57,157 nt of DNA, from NCBI GenBank assembly GCA_001725415.1, contig MEGH01000038.1, positions 1 to 57,157 on the forward strand. Reading direction: 5' to 3'. Positions 42,177 to 51,425 of the stretch are shown here, piece by piece; position 1 is the first letter of the stretch; each line of letters begins with the position of its first letter. The notes below the pieces were generated by a model. That model saw only the letters and a list, made by a program, of their open reading frames with translations, was not told where the DNA came from and made no database searches. The DNA is from Pseudonocardia sp. SCN 73-27 (GTDB lineage Bacteria > Actinomycetota > Actinomycetes > Mycobacteriales > Pseudonocardiaceae). The position numbers and the translations under genes were made by a program.

Positions 42177-42185
42177 CTTTCCGAT

Positions 42186-43130
42186 GTGCGCGCCGACCGG
42201 TTGCTCTCCCTCGTCCTGCTGCTGCGTCACCGCGGCCGGATGACCGCATCCGCGCTGGCCGAGGAGCTGGAGGTGTCCACGCGCACCGTCCTGCGCGACA
42301 TCGACGCTCTCTCGGCCGCCGGCGTCCCTGTCTACTCCGAGCGCGGCCGCGACGGCGGCTTCGCCCTCCTCCCGGGCTTCACCACCGACCTCACCGGGCT
42401 CACCCACGACGAGGCCGTCGCCCTGCTCACCTCGCGCTCGCGCGTCACGTCCGACGCGCTCGGCATGGGCCCCGCCTTCTCCTCCGCGATGGCCAAGCTC
42501 GTCGCGGCCATGCCCGACGACGCCCGCAGCCGGGCCACCGACGCCGCCGACCGCGTCCTCGTCCGCCGCGGCGGCCTCATCGGCGAACCCGAACCCGACC
42601 GGCACCCCGAGGCCGTCCAGCGCGCCGTCCTCACCGGACACCGGCTGCGCATTCGCTACCCCAGTCGCGGCGAACCGCCGAGCTGGCGCACCGTCGACCC
42701 CCTCGGACTCGTCAGCGCCGCCGGCCGCTGGTACCTGCTCGCGCTCCACGACGGTGCCGACCGCACCTACCGCGTCAACCGGATCACCGAGGCAGAGGAG
42801 CTGGCCGAACCCGCCGCGCGGCCCGCCGGCGTCGACCTCGAGGAACTGTGGCAACGACGGCGCGCCGAGTTCCTGTCGACCTACACCGGCATCACGGCCC
42901 GGCTGCGGATCCGGCCGTCGCGGCGCGCGGAGATCGTCCGCATCTCGGCGGGGGTCACCGACATCGAGGACCGGGGGGAGTGGCTCGTCGCCGACGTGGG
43001 GTTCGGCGACCTGCAGCACGCCGAGCGCGTCATGTGGTCGCTCGCCGTCGACGCCGAGGCGCTCGACCCGCCGGAGCTGCGAGAGGCGATCCGCGCCCGC
43101 GCCCAGCGCCTGGCCGACATCCACTCGTGA
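42186..43130 (+). CDS. YafY/PafC-type WYL-domain transcriptional regulator
   Basis: About 314 residues. The N-terminal helix-turn-helix_11 (RADRLLSLVLLLRHRGRMTASALAEEL, core MTASALAEELEVSTRTVLRDI) is followed by a WYL domain (RIRYPSRGEPPSWRTVDPLGLV and GRWYLLALHDG, the 'WYL' triplet being WYL in RWYLLA) and a C-terminal WCX-like part. GTG at 42186 is preferred because family members start directly at RADRLLSL. GTG 42156 adds ten residues. Its stop codon lies in a palindromic element. Confidence 0.88.
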   Translation: MRADRLLSLVLLLRHRGRMTASALAEELEVSTRTVLRDIDALSAAGVPVYSERGRDGGFALLPGFTTDLTGLTHDEAVALLTSRSRVTSDALGMGPAFSSAMAKLVAAMPDDARSRATDAADRVLVRRGGLIGEPEPDRHPEAVQRAVLTGHRLRIRYPSRGEPPSWRTVDPLGLVSAAGRWYLLALHDGADRTYRVNRITEAEELAEPAARPAGVDLEELWQRRRAEFLSTYTGITARLRIRPSRRAEIVRISAGVTDIEDRGEWLVADVGFGDLQHAERVMWSLAVDAEALDPPELREAIRARAQRLADIHS

Positions 43131-43158
43131 GCGGCAATGGTCGCTACAGCGACTGAGC
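43127..43158. repeat. Palindromic element over the WYL-regulator stop codon
   Basis: GTGAGCGGCAATGGTCGCT followed by ACAGCGAC shares its first 9 bases and overall design with the element at 10461, and contains the TGA stop. Only the central GTCGCT-AC-AGCGAC pairs cleanly here, so this copy is degenerate. Confidence 0.5.
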
Positions 43159-43164
43159 GGCGGA

Positions 43165-43252
43165 GCCGCACTGGCCGGGAACGCCGCACTGGCCGGGAAC
43201 GCCGCAGGGGCCGCGAACGCCGCAGGGGCCGCGAACGCCGCAGGGGCGGCAC
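43165..43252. repeat. 18-bp tandem repeat array, five units
   Basis: Units of GCCGCACTGGCCGGGAAC (43165-43182, 43183-43200), then GCCGCAGGGGCCGCGAAC (43201-43218, 43219-43236), then a partial unit running into the terminator. Two subtypes, each duplicated exactly. It is intergenic, between convergent genes, and translates to no supported protein. Confidence 0.9.
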
Positions 43253-43270
43253 CCTGAGGGTGCCGCCCCT
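43242..43270. terminator. Bidirectional terminator between WYL-regulator and groEL genes
   Basis: AGGGGCGGCACCCT (43242-43255) and AGGGTGCCGCCCCT (43257-43270) are perfect reverse complements with one base between, giving a 12-bp stem with a 5-nt loop. It lies 32 bp beyond the groEL stop and after the regulator gene. The last unit of the 18-bp array forms part of its left arm. Confidence 0.85.
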
Positions 43271-43302
43271 GACAGGACGTGCTGTGGTGCTGTGAGCCGG
43301 AC

Positions 43303-45018
<1,716 letters not shown>

Positions 45019-45030
45019 TCACCGACCCGA

Positions 45031-45057
45031 CTGGCACTCGGCATGCCGGAGTGCCAA
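45031..45057 (-). promoter_or_regulatory. CIRCE element (HrcA operator), proximal
   Basis: CTGGCACTC-N9-GAGTGCCAA (arms 45031-45039 and 45049-45057) matches the TTAGCACTC-N9-GAGTGCTAA consensus with the exact 9-bp spacer, 91 bp upstream of the groEL ATG. Confidence 0.9.
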
Positions 45058-45065
45058 CGCCGTTT

Positions 45066-45092
45066 TTAGCACTCGGCACAGGCGAGTGCAAC
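45066..45092 (-). promoter_or_regulatory. CIRCE element (HrcA operator), distal
   Basis: TTAGCACTC-N9-GAGTGCAAC (arms 45066-45074 and 45084-45092), with a perfect left arm and the 9-bp spacer. It is 8 bp from the proximal CIRCE, giving a tandem operator as known for some actinobacterial groEL genes. Confidence 0.9.
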
Positions 45093-45212
45093 AAGGGCCC
45101 CACCTGTGCGGGGCGGCTGTGTGCGGGGGCCGGACGGCCGCGCGTCGTGGACGCCCGGCCCCGTGCGAACGACGTCGTGACGGGTGGTCCCGTGGGAGCC
45201 CGTCACCCGGGC

Positions 45213-45416
45213 TCAGATGCGGCGGACCGCCTCGGCCTGGCTGCGGCCGTCACGGCCTGCCGTCGTCTCGAACTCCACCCGGTCACCCTCGTCGAGCGTG
45301 CGGAACCCGTCCGCCTGGATCGCCGAGTAGTGGACGAAGACGTCCGGCCCGCCGTCGGTGGCGATGAAGCCGTAGCCCTTTTCCGAGTTGAACCACTTGA
45401 CCGTGCCCTGAGCCAC
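45213..45416 (-). CDS. Cold-shock protein
   Basis: A 67-residue CSD/OB-fold RNA-binding protein: [20 protein letters not shown] (RNP1, KGYGFI) and DVFVHYSAI (RNP2, VFVHYSAI). It binds single-stranded RNA or DNA and acts as an RNA chaperone. The ATG at 45416 follows a GGAGGTGCC ribosome binding site. It is divergent from moeA and co-oriented with groEL, but separated from it by 270 bp with CIRCE sites, so it is probably an independent unit. Confidence 0.95.
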   Translation of the reverse strand: MAQGTVKWFNSEKGYGFIATDGGPDVFVHYSAIQADGFRTLDEGDRVEFETTAGRDGRSQAEAVRRI

Positions 45417-45571
45417 GGCACCTCCTGTTGTTGCGTACGAACGATTTCGACGCTACCCCGGAAAGAGCCCGTTGTGGACCGGTCGGATCGGCGACGATCC
45501 GCAGGTCGCAGCGGAACGGGACGGATCGGGCAGCCGACGGCTCCCGCGCCGCATCGGGCAGGATGCGGGAC

Positions 45572-46813
45572 GTGACGACCTCCGAGAACGCGTCCGCCCC
45601 GCGCCGCCCGCGCACAGTCGACGAGCACCGGGCGTTCGTGGCGTCGCTGCTGGCGCCCCTGCCCGCGGTGGAGGTGCCGATCTCCCGGGCGCTGGGCCGG
45701 GTGCTCGCCGCCGACGTCGTGTCCGCCGTCGCGCTGCCGCCCTTCGACAACTCCGCGATGGACGGCTACGCGGTCCTCGCGGCCGACGTCGCCGCCGCCT
45801 CGCCGGAGTCCCCGGTGACGCTGCCGGTGCCCGAGGACATCCCGGCAGGCCGCACCGACGTGCCGACGCTGCAGCCCGGCACCGCCCACCGGATCATGAC
45901 GGGTGCGCCGATGCCCGTGGGTGCCGACGCGGTCGTCCAGGTCGAGCTGACCGACGGCGGCGTCGAGACCGTCGTCGTCCATGGGAACCCGGCCGCGGGC
46001 CAGCACGTGCGACGGACCGGTGAGGACGTCACGCCCGGCACCACCGTCCTGAAGGCGGGTGTGGTCCTGGGCCCGCCGCAGATCGGGCTGCTCGCCGCCG
46101 TCGGCCTGCCGACGGTCGCGGTGCGCAGGCCGCCGCGGGTGCTGGTGCTGTCGACGGGGTCGGAGCTCGTCGAGCCCGGGTCCGCGCTGGCGCCGGGGCA
46201 GATCTTCGAGTCCAACGGGCCGATGCTGGCCGCTGCCGTCACCGACGCGGGCGGGGAGCCGGAGCTGCTGCGGTTCGTCCCCGACGACGTGGAGGTCTTC
46301 GCCGAGCTGCTCGCCGAGAAGGCCGGCGGCGTCGACCTCATCCTCACCTCCGGCGGTGTGAGCGCCGGCGCGTACGAGGTGGTCAAGGACGCGCTGCGCG
46401 ACCGGGGTGTGGAGTTCGTACGGGTCGCGATGCAGCCAGGCGGGCCACAGGGTGCGGGCCGTCTCGACGGGGACGGCCCTGCTGTCGTGACGCTGCCGGG
46501 CAACCCGGTGAGCTCACTGGTGTCGTTCGAGGTGTTCGTGCGCCCGGCGCTGCGCGCGGCGATGGGGCACCCGCACCCGATGCGGCCGGTGGTCTCGGCG
46601 GCGCTGGGCGAGGCGCTGGTGTCGCCTGCGGAGAAGCGGCAGTTCCGCCGCGGTGTGCTCGACGCCGCCGACGGGACCGTCCGCGAGGTCGGGGCGCCCG
46701 CCTCGCACCTGCTCGCCTCGCTGGCGCTGGCCGACTGCCTGATCGTCGTCCCCGAGGGTGTCTCGGCCGTCGACAAGGGCGTGGACGTCGAGGTCTGGCT
46801 CCTCGAGGCCTGA
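45572..46813 (+). CDS. moeA: Molybdopterin molybdenumtransferase
   Basis: A 413-residue MoeA that inserts molybdate into adenylated molybdopterin. Signatures: ALPPFDNSAMDGYAVLA in domain 1, HRIMTGAPMPVGADAVVQVE, LSTGSELVEPG in the MoCF domain, LTSGGVSAGAYEVVKDAL, and TLPGNPVSSLVSFEVFV. GTG at 45572 has CAGGA 8 nt upstream; ATG at 45563 adds three residues but leaves no room for a ribosome binding site. It corresponds in position to M. tuberculosis moeA2 beside groEL2. Together with mog and moaC-moaE it completes a large part of the cofactor pathway in this window. Confidence 0.95.
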   Translation: MTTSENASAPRRPRTVDEHRAFVASLLAPLPAVEVPISRALGRVLAADVVSAVALPPFDNSAMDGYAVLAADVAAASPESPVTLPVPEDIPAGRTDVPTLQPGTAHRIMTGAPMPVGADAVVQVELTDGGVETVVVHGNPAAGQHVRRTGEDVTPGTTVLKAGVVLGPPQIGLLAAVGLPTVAVRRPPRVLVLSTGSELVEPGSALAPGQIFESNGPMLAAAVTDAGGEPELLRFVPDDVEVFAELLAEKAGGVDLILTSGGVSAGAYEVVKDALRDRGVEFVRVAMQPGGPQGAGRLDGDGPAVVTLPGNPVSSLVSFEVFVRPALRAAMGHPHPMRPVVSAALGEALVSPAEKRQFRRGVLDAADGTVREVGAPASHLLASLALADCLIVVPEGVSAVDKGVDVEVWLLEA

Positions 46814-46921
46814 CCCGTCGTCGGGGCTGGTCGGAGGGGTCCTCCGAAGCGTCTTCGAACCGCTCGGCTGAAGCGCGTTTGAACCGCTCGGCGATCGGCC
46901 CCGCACGGTCGAGGGACGAAA

Positions 46922-46937
46922 TGTGACTCACATCACA
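46922..46937. promoter_or_regulatory. CRP/GlxR-type binding site, perfect consensus
   Basis: TGTGA-CTCACA-TCACA matches TGTGA-N6-TCACA at all ten positions. It lies 109 bp beyond the moeA stop and 369 bp before psd, so it probably controls a transcript that starts in this gap. Confidence 0.7.
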
Positions 46938-47138
46938 CGCTAAGAGTGCAACAACCGGGCACCTGAGAGCGTCTTAACTGGTGAGGGTTCGGCCGATCGG
47001 TGCACTTCGCAGGGTTCTCGACCTGCTGATCTGGACGGTGAGCCGATTGCTCTGGATACTTTCGGTAGAAGGCGGGTAACCGCCTTTCAACGCAACGGAC
47101 CTACCGCCCGTCGCTGGGGAGCGGACGAGCGGTTCCAC

Positions 47139-47176
47139 GGCCGGGGTCGTCGTCTCGGGGGATGACGGCCCCGGCC
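47139..47176 (+). terminator. Terminator-like stem in the moeA-psd gap
   Basis: GGCCGGGG (47139-47146) pairs with CCCCGGCC (47169-47176), extended inward by TCGTC with GATGACG-type pairing to a 13-bp stem with one G-U, and followed by CTTT. It is 130 bp upstream of psd, too far from moeA (325 bp) to be its simple terminator. Confidence 0.55.
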
Positions 47177-47305
47177 CTTTGCTGTCACTCCCTCTGCGCG
47201 GTGCGCACCCTCTGCGGTCGCCGACCTCCCCTGCACTACCGTGGCGTTTCGTCGTCGCGGCCTGCCTGGCCGCGCCACGGTTGCCACTCAGGAGCCGACC
47301 CGTCA

Positions 47306-48037
47306 ATGTCCGCACAGTCGTCCGCAGAGTCCGCGCCCTCGACGTCCGGAACCTCGATCGGGCACGTCGCGGAGCTGGTCCGCGCCGCCGTCCCCCCCAT
47401 GCACCCCGGAGGCCGGCCCATCGTCGCCGGCGTCGCCGCCGGGGCCGCGCTCCTCCGCCTGGTCACCGGTCGCGGCACCGTCGCGGGTGTCGCCGCCACT
47501 GCCGCCGTCGCCGCCTTCTTCCGCGAACCACGGCGCGTCCCGCCGACCCGGCACGGGGTCGTCGTCGCCGCCGCCGACGGCACCGTCGCCACCGTGTCCG
47601 AGGTCGAGCCCGCCCCGGAGCTCGGCCTGCCCGCCGGGCCCGTCCCGCGTGTCAGCGTCTTCCTCTCCGTCCTCGACGTCCACGTCCAGCGCGTGCCCGT
47701 CGAGGGTCGCGTCACCGCCGTCGAGTACCGCCCCGGCGTCTTTCTCTCGGCCGATCTCGACAAGGCCAGCGAGGACAACGAACGCAACGCCGTCCTCTTC
47801 ACCACGGCCGACGGACAGCACGTCGGCGTCCTGCAGATCGCGGGCCTGCTCGCCCGCCGCATCGTCTGCCAGGTGAAGGTCGGCGACGAGGTCGCCGCAG
47901 GCGAGACCTTCGGCCTCATCCGCTTCGGCTCCCGCGTCGACACCTACCTGCCCGCCGGGTCGCGGGTGCTCGTCGCGCCGGGGCAACGCACGATCGGGGG
48001 CGAGACGGTGCTCGCCGAGCTGCCGGACGTCCGATGA
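47306..48037 (+). CDS. psd: Phosphatidylserine decarboxylase proenzyme (short, Asd/archaeal-type)
   Basis: A 243-residue proenzyme that matures by self-cleavage to a pyruvoyl enzyme converting phosphatidylserine to phosphatidylethanolamine. The cleavage motif is IRFGSRVD near the C-terminus (Gly-Ser bond), with VFLSVLDVHVQRVPVEG and CQVKVGDEVAAGETFG as other family stretches. A hydrophobic anchor lies at about 27-62. ATG at 47306 has AGGAG 11 nt upstream. It overlaps pssA by 4 bp, the same order as Rv0437c-Rv0436c. Confidence 0.95.
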   Translation: MSAQSSAESAPSTSGTSIGHVAELVRAAVPPMHPGGRPIVAGVAAGAALLRLVTGRGTVAGVAATAAVAAFFREPRRVPPTRHGVVVAAADGTVATVSEVEPAPELGLPAGPVPRVSVFLSVLDVHVQRVPVEGRVTAVEYRPGVFLSADLDKASEDNERNAVLFTTADGQHVGVLQIAGLLARRIVCQVKVGDEVAAGETFGLIRFGSRVDTYLPAGSRVLVAPGQRTIGGETVLAELPDVR

Positions 48038-49017
48038 GGTCCGTCCCCGGCTACACCGCCGGGATCCGGCTGCTCCCCAACGCGGTCACGATCCTGGCCC
48101 TGTGTGCCGGGCTCTCCGGCGTCCAGTTCGCGCTCATCGGACGCTTCGAGCTGTGCGTCGCCGCCGTCGGCGCCGCCGCTCTCTGCGACGCCCTCGACGG
48201 CGGCCTCGCCCGCCTCCTCGACGCCAGCTCCAAGATCGGTGCCGAGCTCGACTCGCTGTCCGACCTCGTCTCCTTCGGCGTCGCCCCCGCCCTCGTCATC
48301 TACATCTGGGGGCTCGAGGGCAACCGCTTCGGCTGGATCGTCGCCCTCGTCTTCGCCGTCTGCATGGCCCTGCGGCTCGCCCGCTTCAACACCCTCCTCG
48401 ACGACGAGGACCAGCCGCCGTACGCCAAGGAGTTCTTCGTCGGCGTCCCCGCGCCGGCCGCAGCGCTCGTCGCGGGCATCCCGCTCTACCTGTGGCTGCA
48501 CTTCGGCGACGGGTGGTGGTCCTCCCAGATCACCGTCGCCCTCTGGGCGCTCGTCGCCGCCGCGCTCATGGTCAGCAGGATCCCGACGTTGTCGCTCAAG
48601 ACCGTCCGCGTCCCCCCGCGGCTGATCGCCCCGCTGCTCGTCCTCGTCGGGCTCGCGGCGGCCGTCCTGCTCACTGCGCCCTTCCTCGGCCTCGCCGTGG
48701 TGGCCCTGGGATACCTCCTGCTGCTGCCGTACACGATGTACCGGCACCGCTGGCTGGCCCAGCACCCGGAGGCCTGGAACGTCCCCGTACGGCAGCGTCG
48801 GGCCGTCGCACGGGCCGCCCGTTCGGCCCGCCGGCTGGGCCTGCGCCCGCCGCTGCGCCGCCGCGTCGCCGGAGGTGCCTCCGCCGTCGCGCGCCGGGTG
48901 CGGTTGATCGGCACCGACGACAGCCCCGTCAACGGCAACGGCCGCCCCGGCCCCACGCCCCCGCGCAGCCAGCTGCCCAGCAGCAGCCGCCGACGCCTGG
49001 GCATCCGCCGCCGCTGA
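48034..49017 (+). CDS. pssA: CDP-diacylglycerol--serine O-phosphatidyltransferase
   Basis: A 327-residue integral membrane enzyme that makes phosphatidylserine from CDP-diacylglycerol and serine, feeding psd. The CDP-alcohol phosphotransferase motif D-x2-DG-x2-AR-x8-G-x3-D-x3-D is complete in DALDGGLARLL and IGAELDSLSD. Six to eight transmembrane segments follow. The last 80 residues are a basic, Arg-rich cytoplasmic tail with no conserved fold. The ATGA overlap with psd shows coupling. Confidence 0.95.
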   Translation: MRSVPGYTAGIRLLPNAVTILALCAGLSGVQFALIGRFELCVAAVGAAALCDALDGGLARLLDASSKIGAELDSLSDLVSFGVAPALVIYIWGLEGNRFGWIVALVFAVCMALRLARFNTLLDDEDQPPYAKEFFVGVPAPAAALVAGIPLYLWLHFGDGWWSSQITVALWALVAAALMVSRIPTLSLKTVRVPPRLIAPLLVLVGLAAAVLLTAPFLGLAVVALGYLLLLPYTMYRHRWLAQHPEAWNVPVRQRRAVARAARSARRLGLRPPLRRRVAGGASAVARRVRLIGTDDSPVNGNGRPGPTPPRSQLPSSSRRRLGIRRR

Positions 49018-49037
49018 TCCTCCGCCGTTGACCTCGA

Positions 49038-49094
49038 CGAGTTCGACGTGGCACTGCGTCGATCATGGTCGGGGCCAGCGCTGTGTCGAACTCG
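49038..49094. repeat. Inverted repeat between pssA and AAA ATPase genes
   Basis: CGAGTTCGAC (49038-49047) and GTCGAACTCG (49085-49094) are perfect reverse complements 37 bp apart, extendable to about 15 pairs with wobbles. It may terminate pssA or bind a regulator of the downstream gene. Confidence 0.5.
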
Positions 49095-49119
49095 GCGTGA
49101 GGGTGTGGGCGCCGACCGA

Positions 49120-49125
49120 TAGCGT
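49120..49125 (+). promoter_or_regulatory. Leaderless-type -10 box for the AAA ATPase gene
   Basis: TAGCGT matches TANNNT and is 6 nt before GTG at 49132. No Shine-Dalgarno other than a G-run is present. Confidence 0.5.
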
Positions 49126-49131
49126 GCGGGG

Positions 49132-51363
49132 GTGCCCGCGGAGATCACGCTCGTCGCCCGGCTGGCCACGTCCGCTGTCGACTCCCGTCGCGGGGTCGTG
49201 CGGCTGCACCCGGAGGTGCTGGACGCGCTCGACCTGCGGCCCTGGCACGCGGTCACGCTGACGGGCTCCCGGATCACCACGGCCCTGGCGGCCGCCGCCG
49301 ACCCGGCGACGCCGCACGGCCAGGTCACGGTCGACGACGTCACGCTGTCGAACTGCGGTCTCACCGACGGCGCGAGCGTCGTGGTCGCCCCGGCCGCCGC
49401 GGCGGCGGCGCGGCGGGTCGTGCTGGGCGGGTCGCGGATCGCGCGGACGGCCACACCGGAGACGATCCGGCTGGCGTTGCTGGGCAAGGTCCTCGTGCGC
49501 GGGGACGCGGTGTCGTTGCTGCCTCAGGACCTGGCACCGCCGCCCGGCTCGGACGTGCCGACGGCGCGCCGGACGCTGGCCAACACCGTCGGCGGCGGTT
49601 GGACGTCGGAGCTGCTGGTCGTCGCCGAGACGGAGCCGGCGGGAGTGGTGGCGGTGCAGCCGTCGACGGTGGTGGGCTGGCTCGACGGCCCGACCACGGG
49701 CGCCCCGGCCGCGGCCGGGACGCCGACGGTGCGGACCGTGTCGGCGCCCGTCGCGGCACCGGCGCCCCCGGCCGAGCCCGCCCTCGGCATCGATGAGCTC
49801 GTCGGCAACGTCGACCGGGCGAAGCGGCTGGTCGAGTGGCTGGAGCTGACGTTCCGCCGGCCCGAGCTGCTGGCCAAGCTGGGCGGGACGGCGCAGCTCG
49901 GGGCGTTGGTCGTCGGTCCCGAGGGTGTCGGCAAGGCGACGTTGGCGCGCAGCGCCGCGGCCGCGGTCGAGGCCGGCTGCGTGGAGCTGGACGCGCCGTC
50001 GGCGGCGGCGCTGGAGCCGGGGGCGGCGTCGCAGCGGGTGCACGACGCGGTGGAGTCGGCGGTCGGCGCGGCGCGTGCGGGCCGGCCGACGGTCCTCCTG
50101 GTCACCGACGTCCACGCCCTGCTCCCGGCCGCCGAGCCGCCGCCGCTCGCGACGCTGGTGCTCGACGTGCTGCGCAACGCGTTGGCGACGCCGGGCGTGG
50201 CGCTGGTGGCGACGACGTCGGCACCCGAGGCGGTCGATCCGCGGCTGCGCGCTCCGGACCTGGTCGACCGGGAGCTGAGCCTGGCGCTGCCCGACGCCCG
50301 GACCCGCACGGACCTGCTGCGGCGGTTGCTGGCGTCGGTCCCGCTGGCCGAGGGCGTCGACCTCGCGGCGGTCGCGGAGCGGGCGCCGGGGTTCGTGGTG
50401 GCCGACCTGCTTGCGGTGCGCCGGGAGGCGGCGATCCGCGCGGCGCTGCGCACGGGGTCCGACGCCGCCAGCGAACCGCGAATCCGGCAGGAGGACCTGC
50501 TCGACGCCGTGTCGTCGGTCCGGCCGGTGTCGATGTCGTCGTCGGAGACGCTGCAGACCGGCGGGATCGGGCTCGACGACGTCGGCGACATGACCGAGGT
50601 CAAGCAGGCGCTCACCGAGGCGGTGCTGTGGCCGCTGCAGTACCCGGACTCCTTCGCGCGCCTCGGCGTCGCCGCACCGCGCGGGGTGCTGCTGTACGGC
50701 CCGCCCGGCTGCGGCAAGACGTTCCTGTTGCGCGCGCTGGCGGGCACGGGCCGGCTGAACGTGTTGTCGGTCAAGGGCGCCGAGCTGCTGGACAAGTACG
50801 TCGGCGAGTCCGAGCGCGCGGTGCGGGAGCTGTTCCGCAAGGCCTCCGACGCCGCGCCCGCGCTGATCTTCCTCGACGAGGTCGACGCGCTCGCCCCGCG
50901 CCGAGGCGGGTCGACCGACTCCGGGGTGGCCGACCGGGTCGTCGCCGCGCTGCTCACCGAGCTCGACGGCGCGCAGCCGCTGCGGGAGGTGATCGTCGTC
51001 GGCGCCACGAACAGGCCCGAGCTCATCGACCCCGCGCTGCTGCGGCCGGGCCGCCTCGAGCGCCTGGTGTACGTGCCACCGCCGGACGCCGAGGCGCGCG
51101 CCGACATCCTGCGCGCGGCGGGGAAGAACACCCCGCTGGCCGACGACGTCGACCTCGACGAGCTCGGCGCCGAGCTGGAGGGCTACTCGGCGGCCGACTG
51201 CGCGGCGGTGCTGCGCGAGGCGGCGCTGACGGCGATGCGGGAGTCGCTGGAGGCCACGCAGGTCACGGCCGCCCACATCGAGGCGGCGCGCAAGGCGGTC
51301 CCGCCGTCGCTGGATCCCGCGCAGCTCGTCGAGCTGGAGGCCTACGCGTCACGCAGACCGTGA
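49132..51363 (+). CDS. CDC48-like AAA+ ATPase with degenerate D1
   Basis: A 743-residue protein: N-terminal double-psi-barrel-like domain (about 1-105), D1 and D2 AAA modules. D1 keeps Walker A (G262PEGVGKAT) but its Walker B is VLLVTDVHALLP, lacking the Asp-Glu pair, so D1 probably binds but does not hydrolyse ATP. D2 is canonical: G523PPGCGKT, IFLDEVDALAPRRGG (Asp582-Glu583) and NRPELIDPALLRPGRLER. Homologous in place and design to Rv0435c. Likely an unfoldase or remodelling ATPase. Its substrates are unknown. Confidence 0.92.
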   Translation: MPAEITLVARLATSAVDSRRGVVRLHPEVLDALDLRPWHAVTLTGSRITTALAAAADPATPHGQVTVDDVTLSNCGLTDGASVVVAPAAAAAARRVVLGGSRIARTATPETIRLALLGKVLVRGDAVSLLPQDLAPPPGSDVPTARRTLANTVGGGWTSELLVVAETEPAGVVAVQPSTVVGWLDGPTTGAPAAAGTPTVRTVSAPVAAPAPPAEPALGIDELVGNVDRAKRLVEWLELTFRRPELLAKLGGTAQLGALVVGPEGVGKATLARSAAAAVEAGCVELDAPSAAALEPGAASQRVHDAVESAVGAARAGRPTVLLVTDVHALLPAAEPPPLATLVLDVLRNALATPGVALVATTSAPEAVDPRLRAPDLVDRELSLALPDARTRTDLLRRLLASVPLAEGVDLAAVAERAPGFVVADLLAVRREAAIRAALRTGSDAASEPRIRQEDLLDAVSSVRPVSMSSSETLQTGGIGLDDVGDMTEVKQALTEAVLWPLQYPDSFARLGVAAPRGVLLYGPPGCGKTFLLRALAGTGRLNVLSVKGAELLDKYVGESERAVRELFRKASDAAPALIFLDEVDALAPRRGGSTDSGVADRVVAALLTELDGAQPLREVIVVGATNRPELIDPALLRPGRLERLVYVPPPDAEARADILRAAGKNTPLADDVDLDELGAELEGYSAADCAAVLREAALTAMRESLEATQVTAAHIEAARKAVPPSLDPAQLVELEAYASRRP

Positions 51364-51369
51364 GGTGAT

Positions 51370-51405
51370 GCGCTCGTGGCGGTCGGCGGTGACCGCCACG
51401 AGCGC
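51370..51405 (+). terminator. Perfect terminator after the AAA ATPase gene
   Basis: GCGCTCGTGGCGGTC (51370-51384) and GACCGCCACGAGCGC (51391-51405) form a perfect 15-bp stem with a 6-nt loop, 6 bp beyond the stop. It also faces the stop of the convergent LytR_C gene at 51426. Confidence 0.85.
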
Positions 51406-51425
51406 AGACGACCGGGGAGCGGACG

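Larger units (their letters stand above)
46814..47305. other. moeA-psd intergenic region with candidate structured RNA
   Basis: A 492-bp gap with no supported ORF. In order it contains two direct repeats of GAACCGCTCGGC (around 46857 and 46880), a perfect CRP-type site (46922-46937), an AT-richer stretch, a perfect AAGGCGG-GTAA-CCGCCTT hairpin (47069-47086) and a 13-bp terminator-like stem (47139-47176) followed by CTTT. The layout fits either an attenuated psd leader or an independent small RNA. No known RNA family could be recognised by eye. Confidence 0.5.

Noticed and set aside
43165-43252. Tandem 18-bp repeats as a CRISPR array
   Set aside because: The units are contiguous with no spacers, too short, and no cas genes are present.
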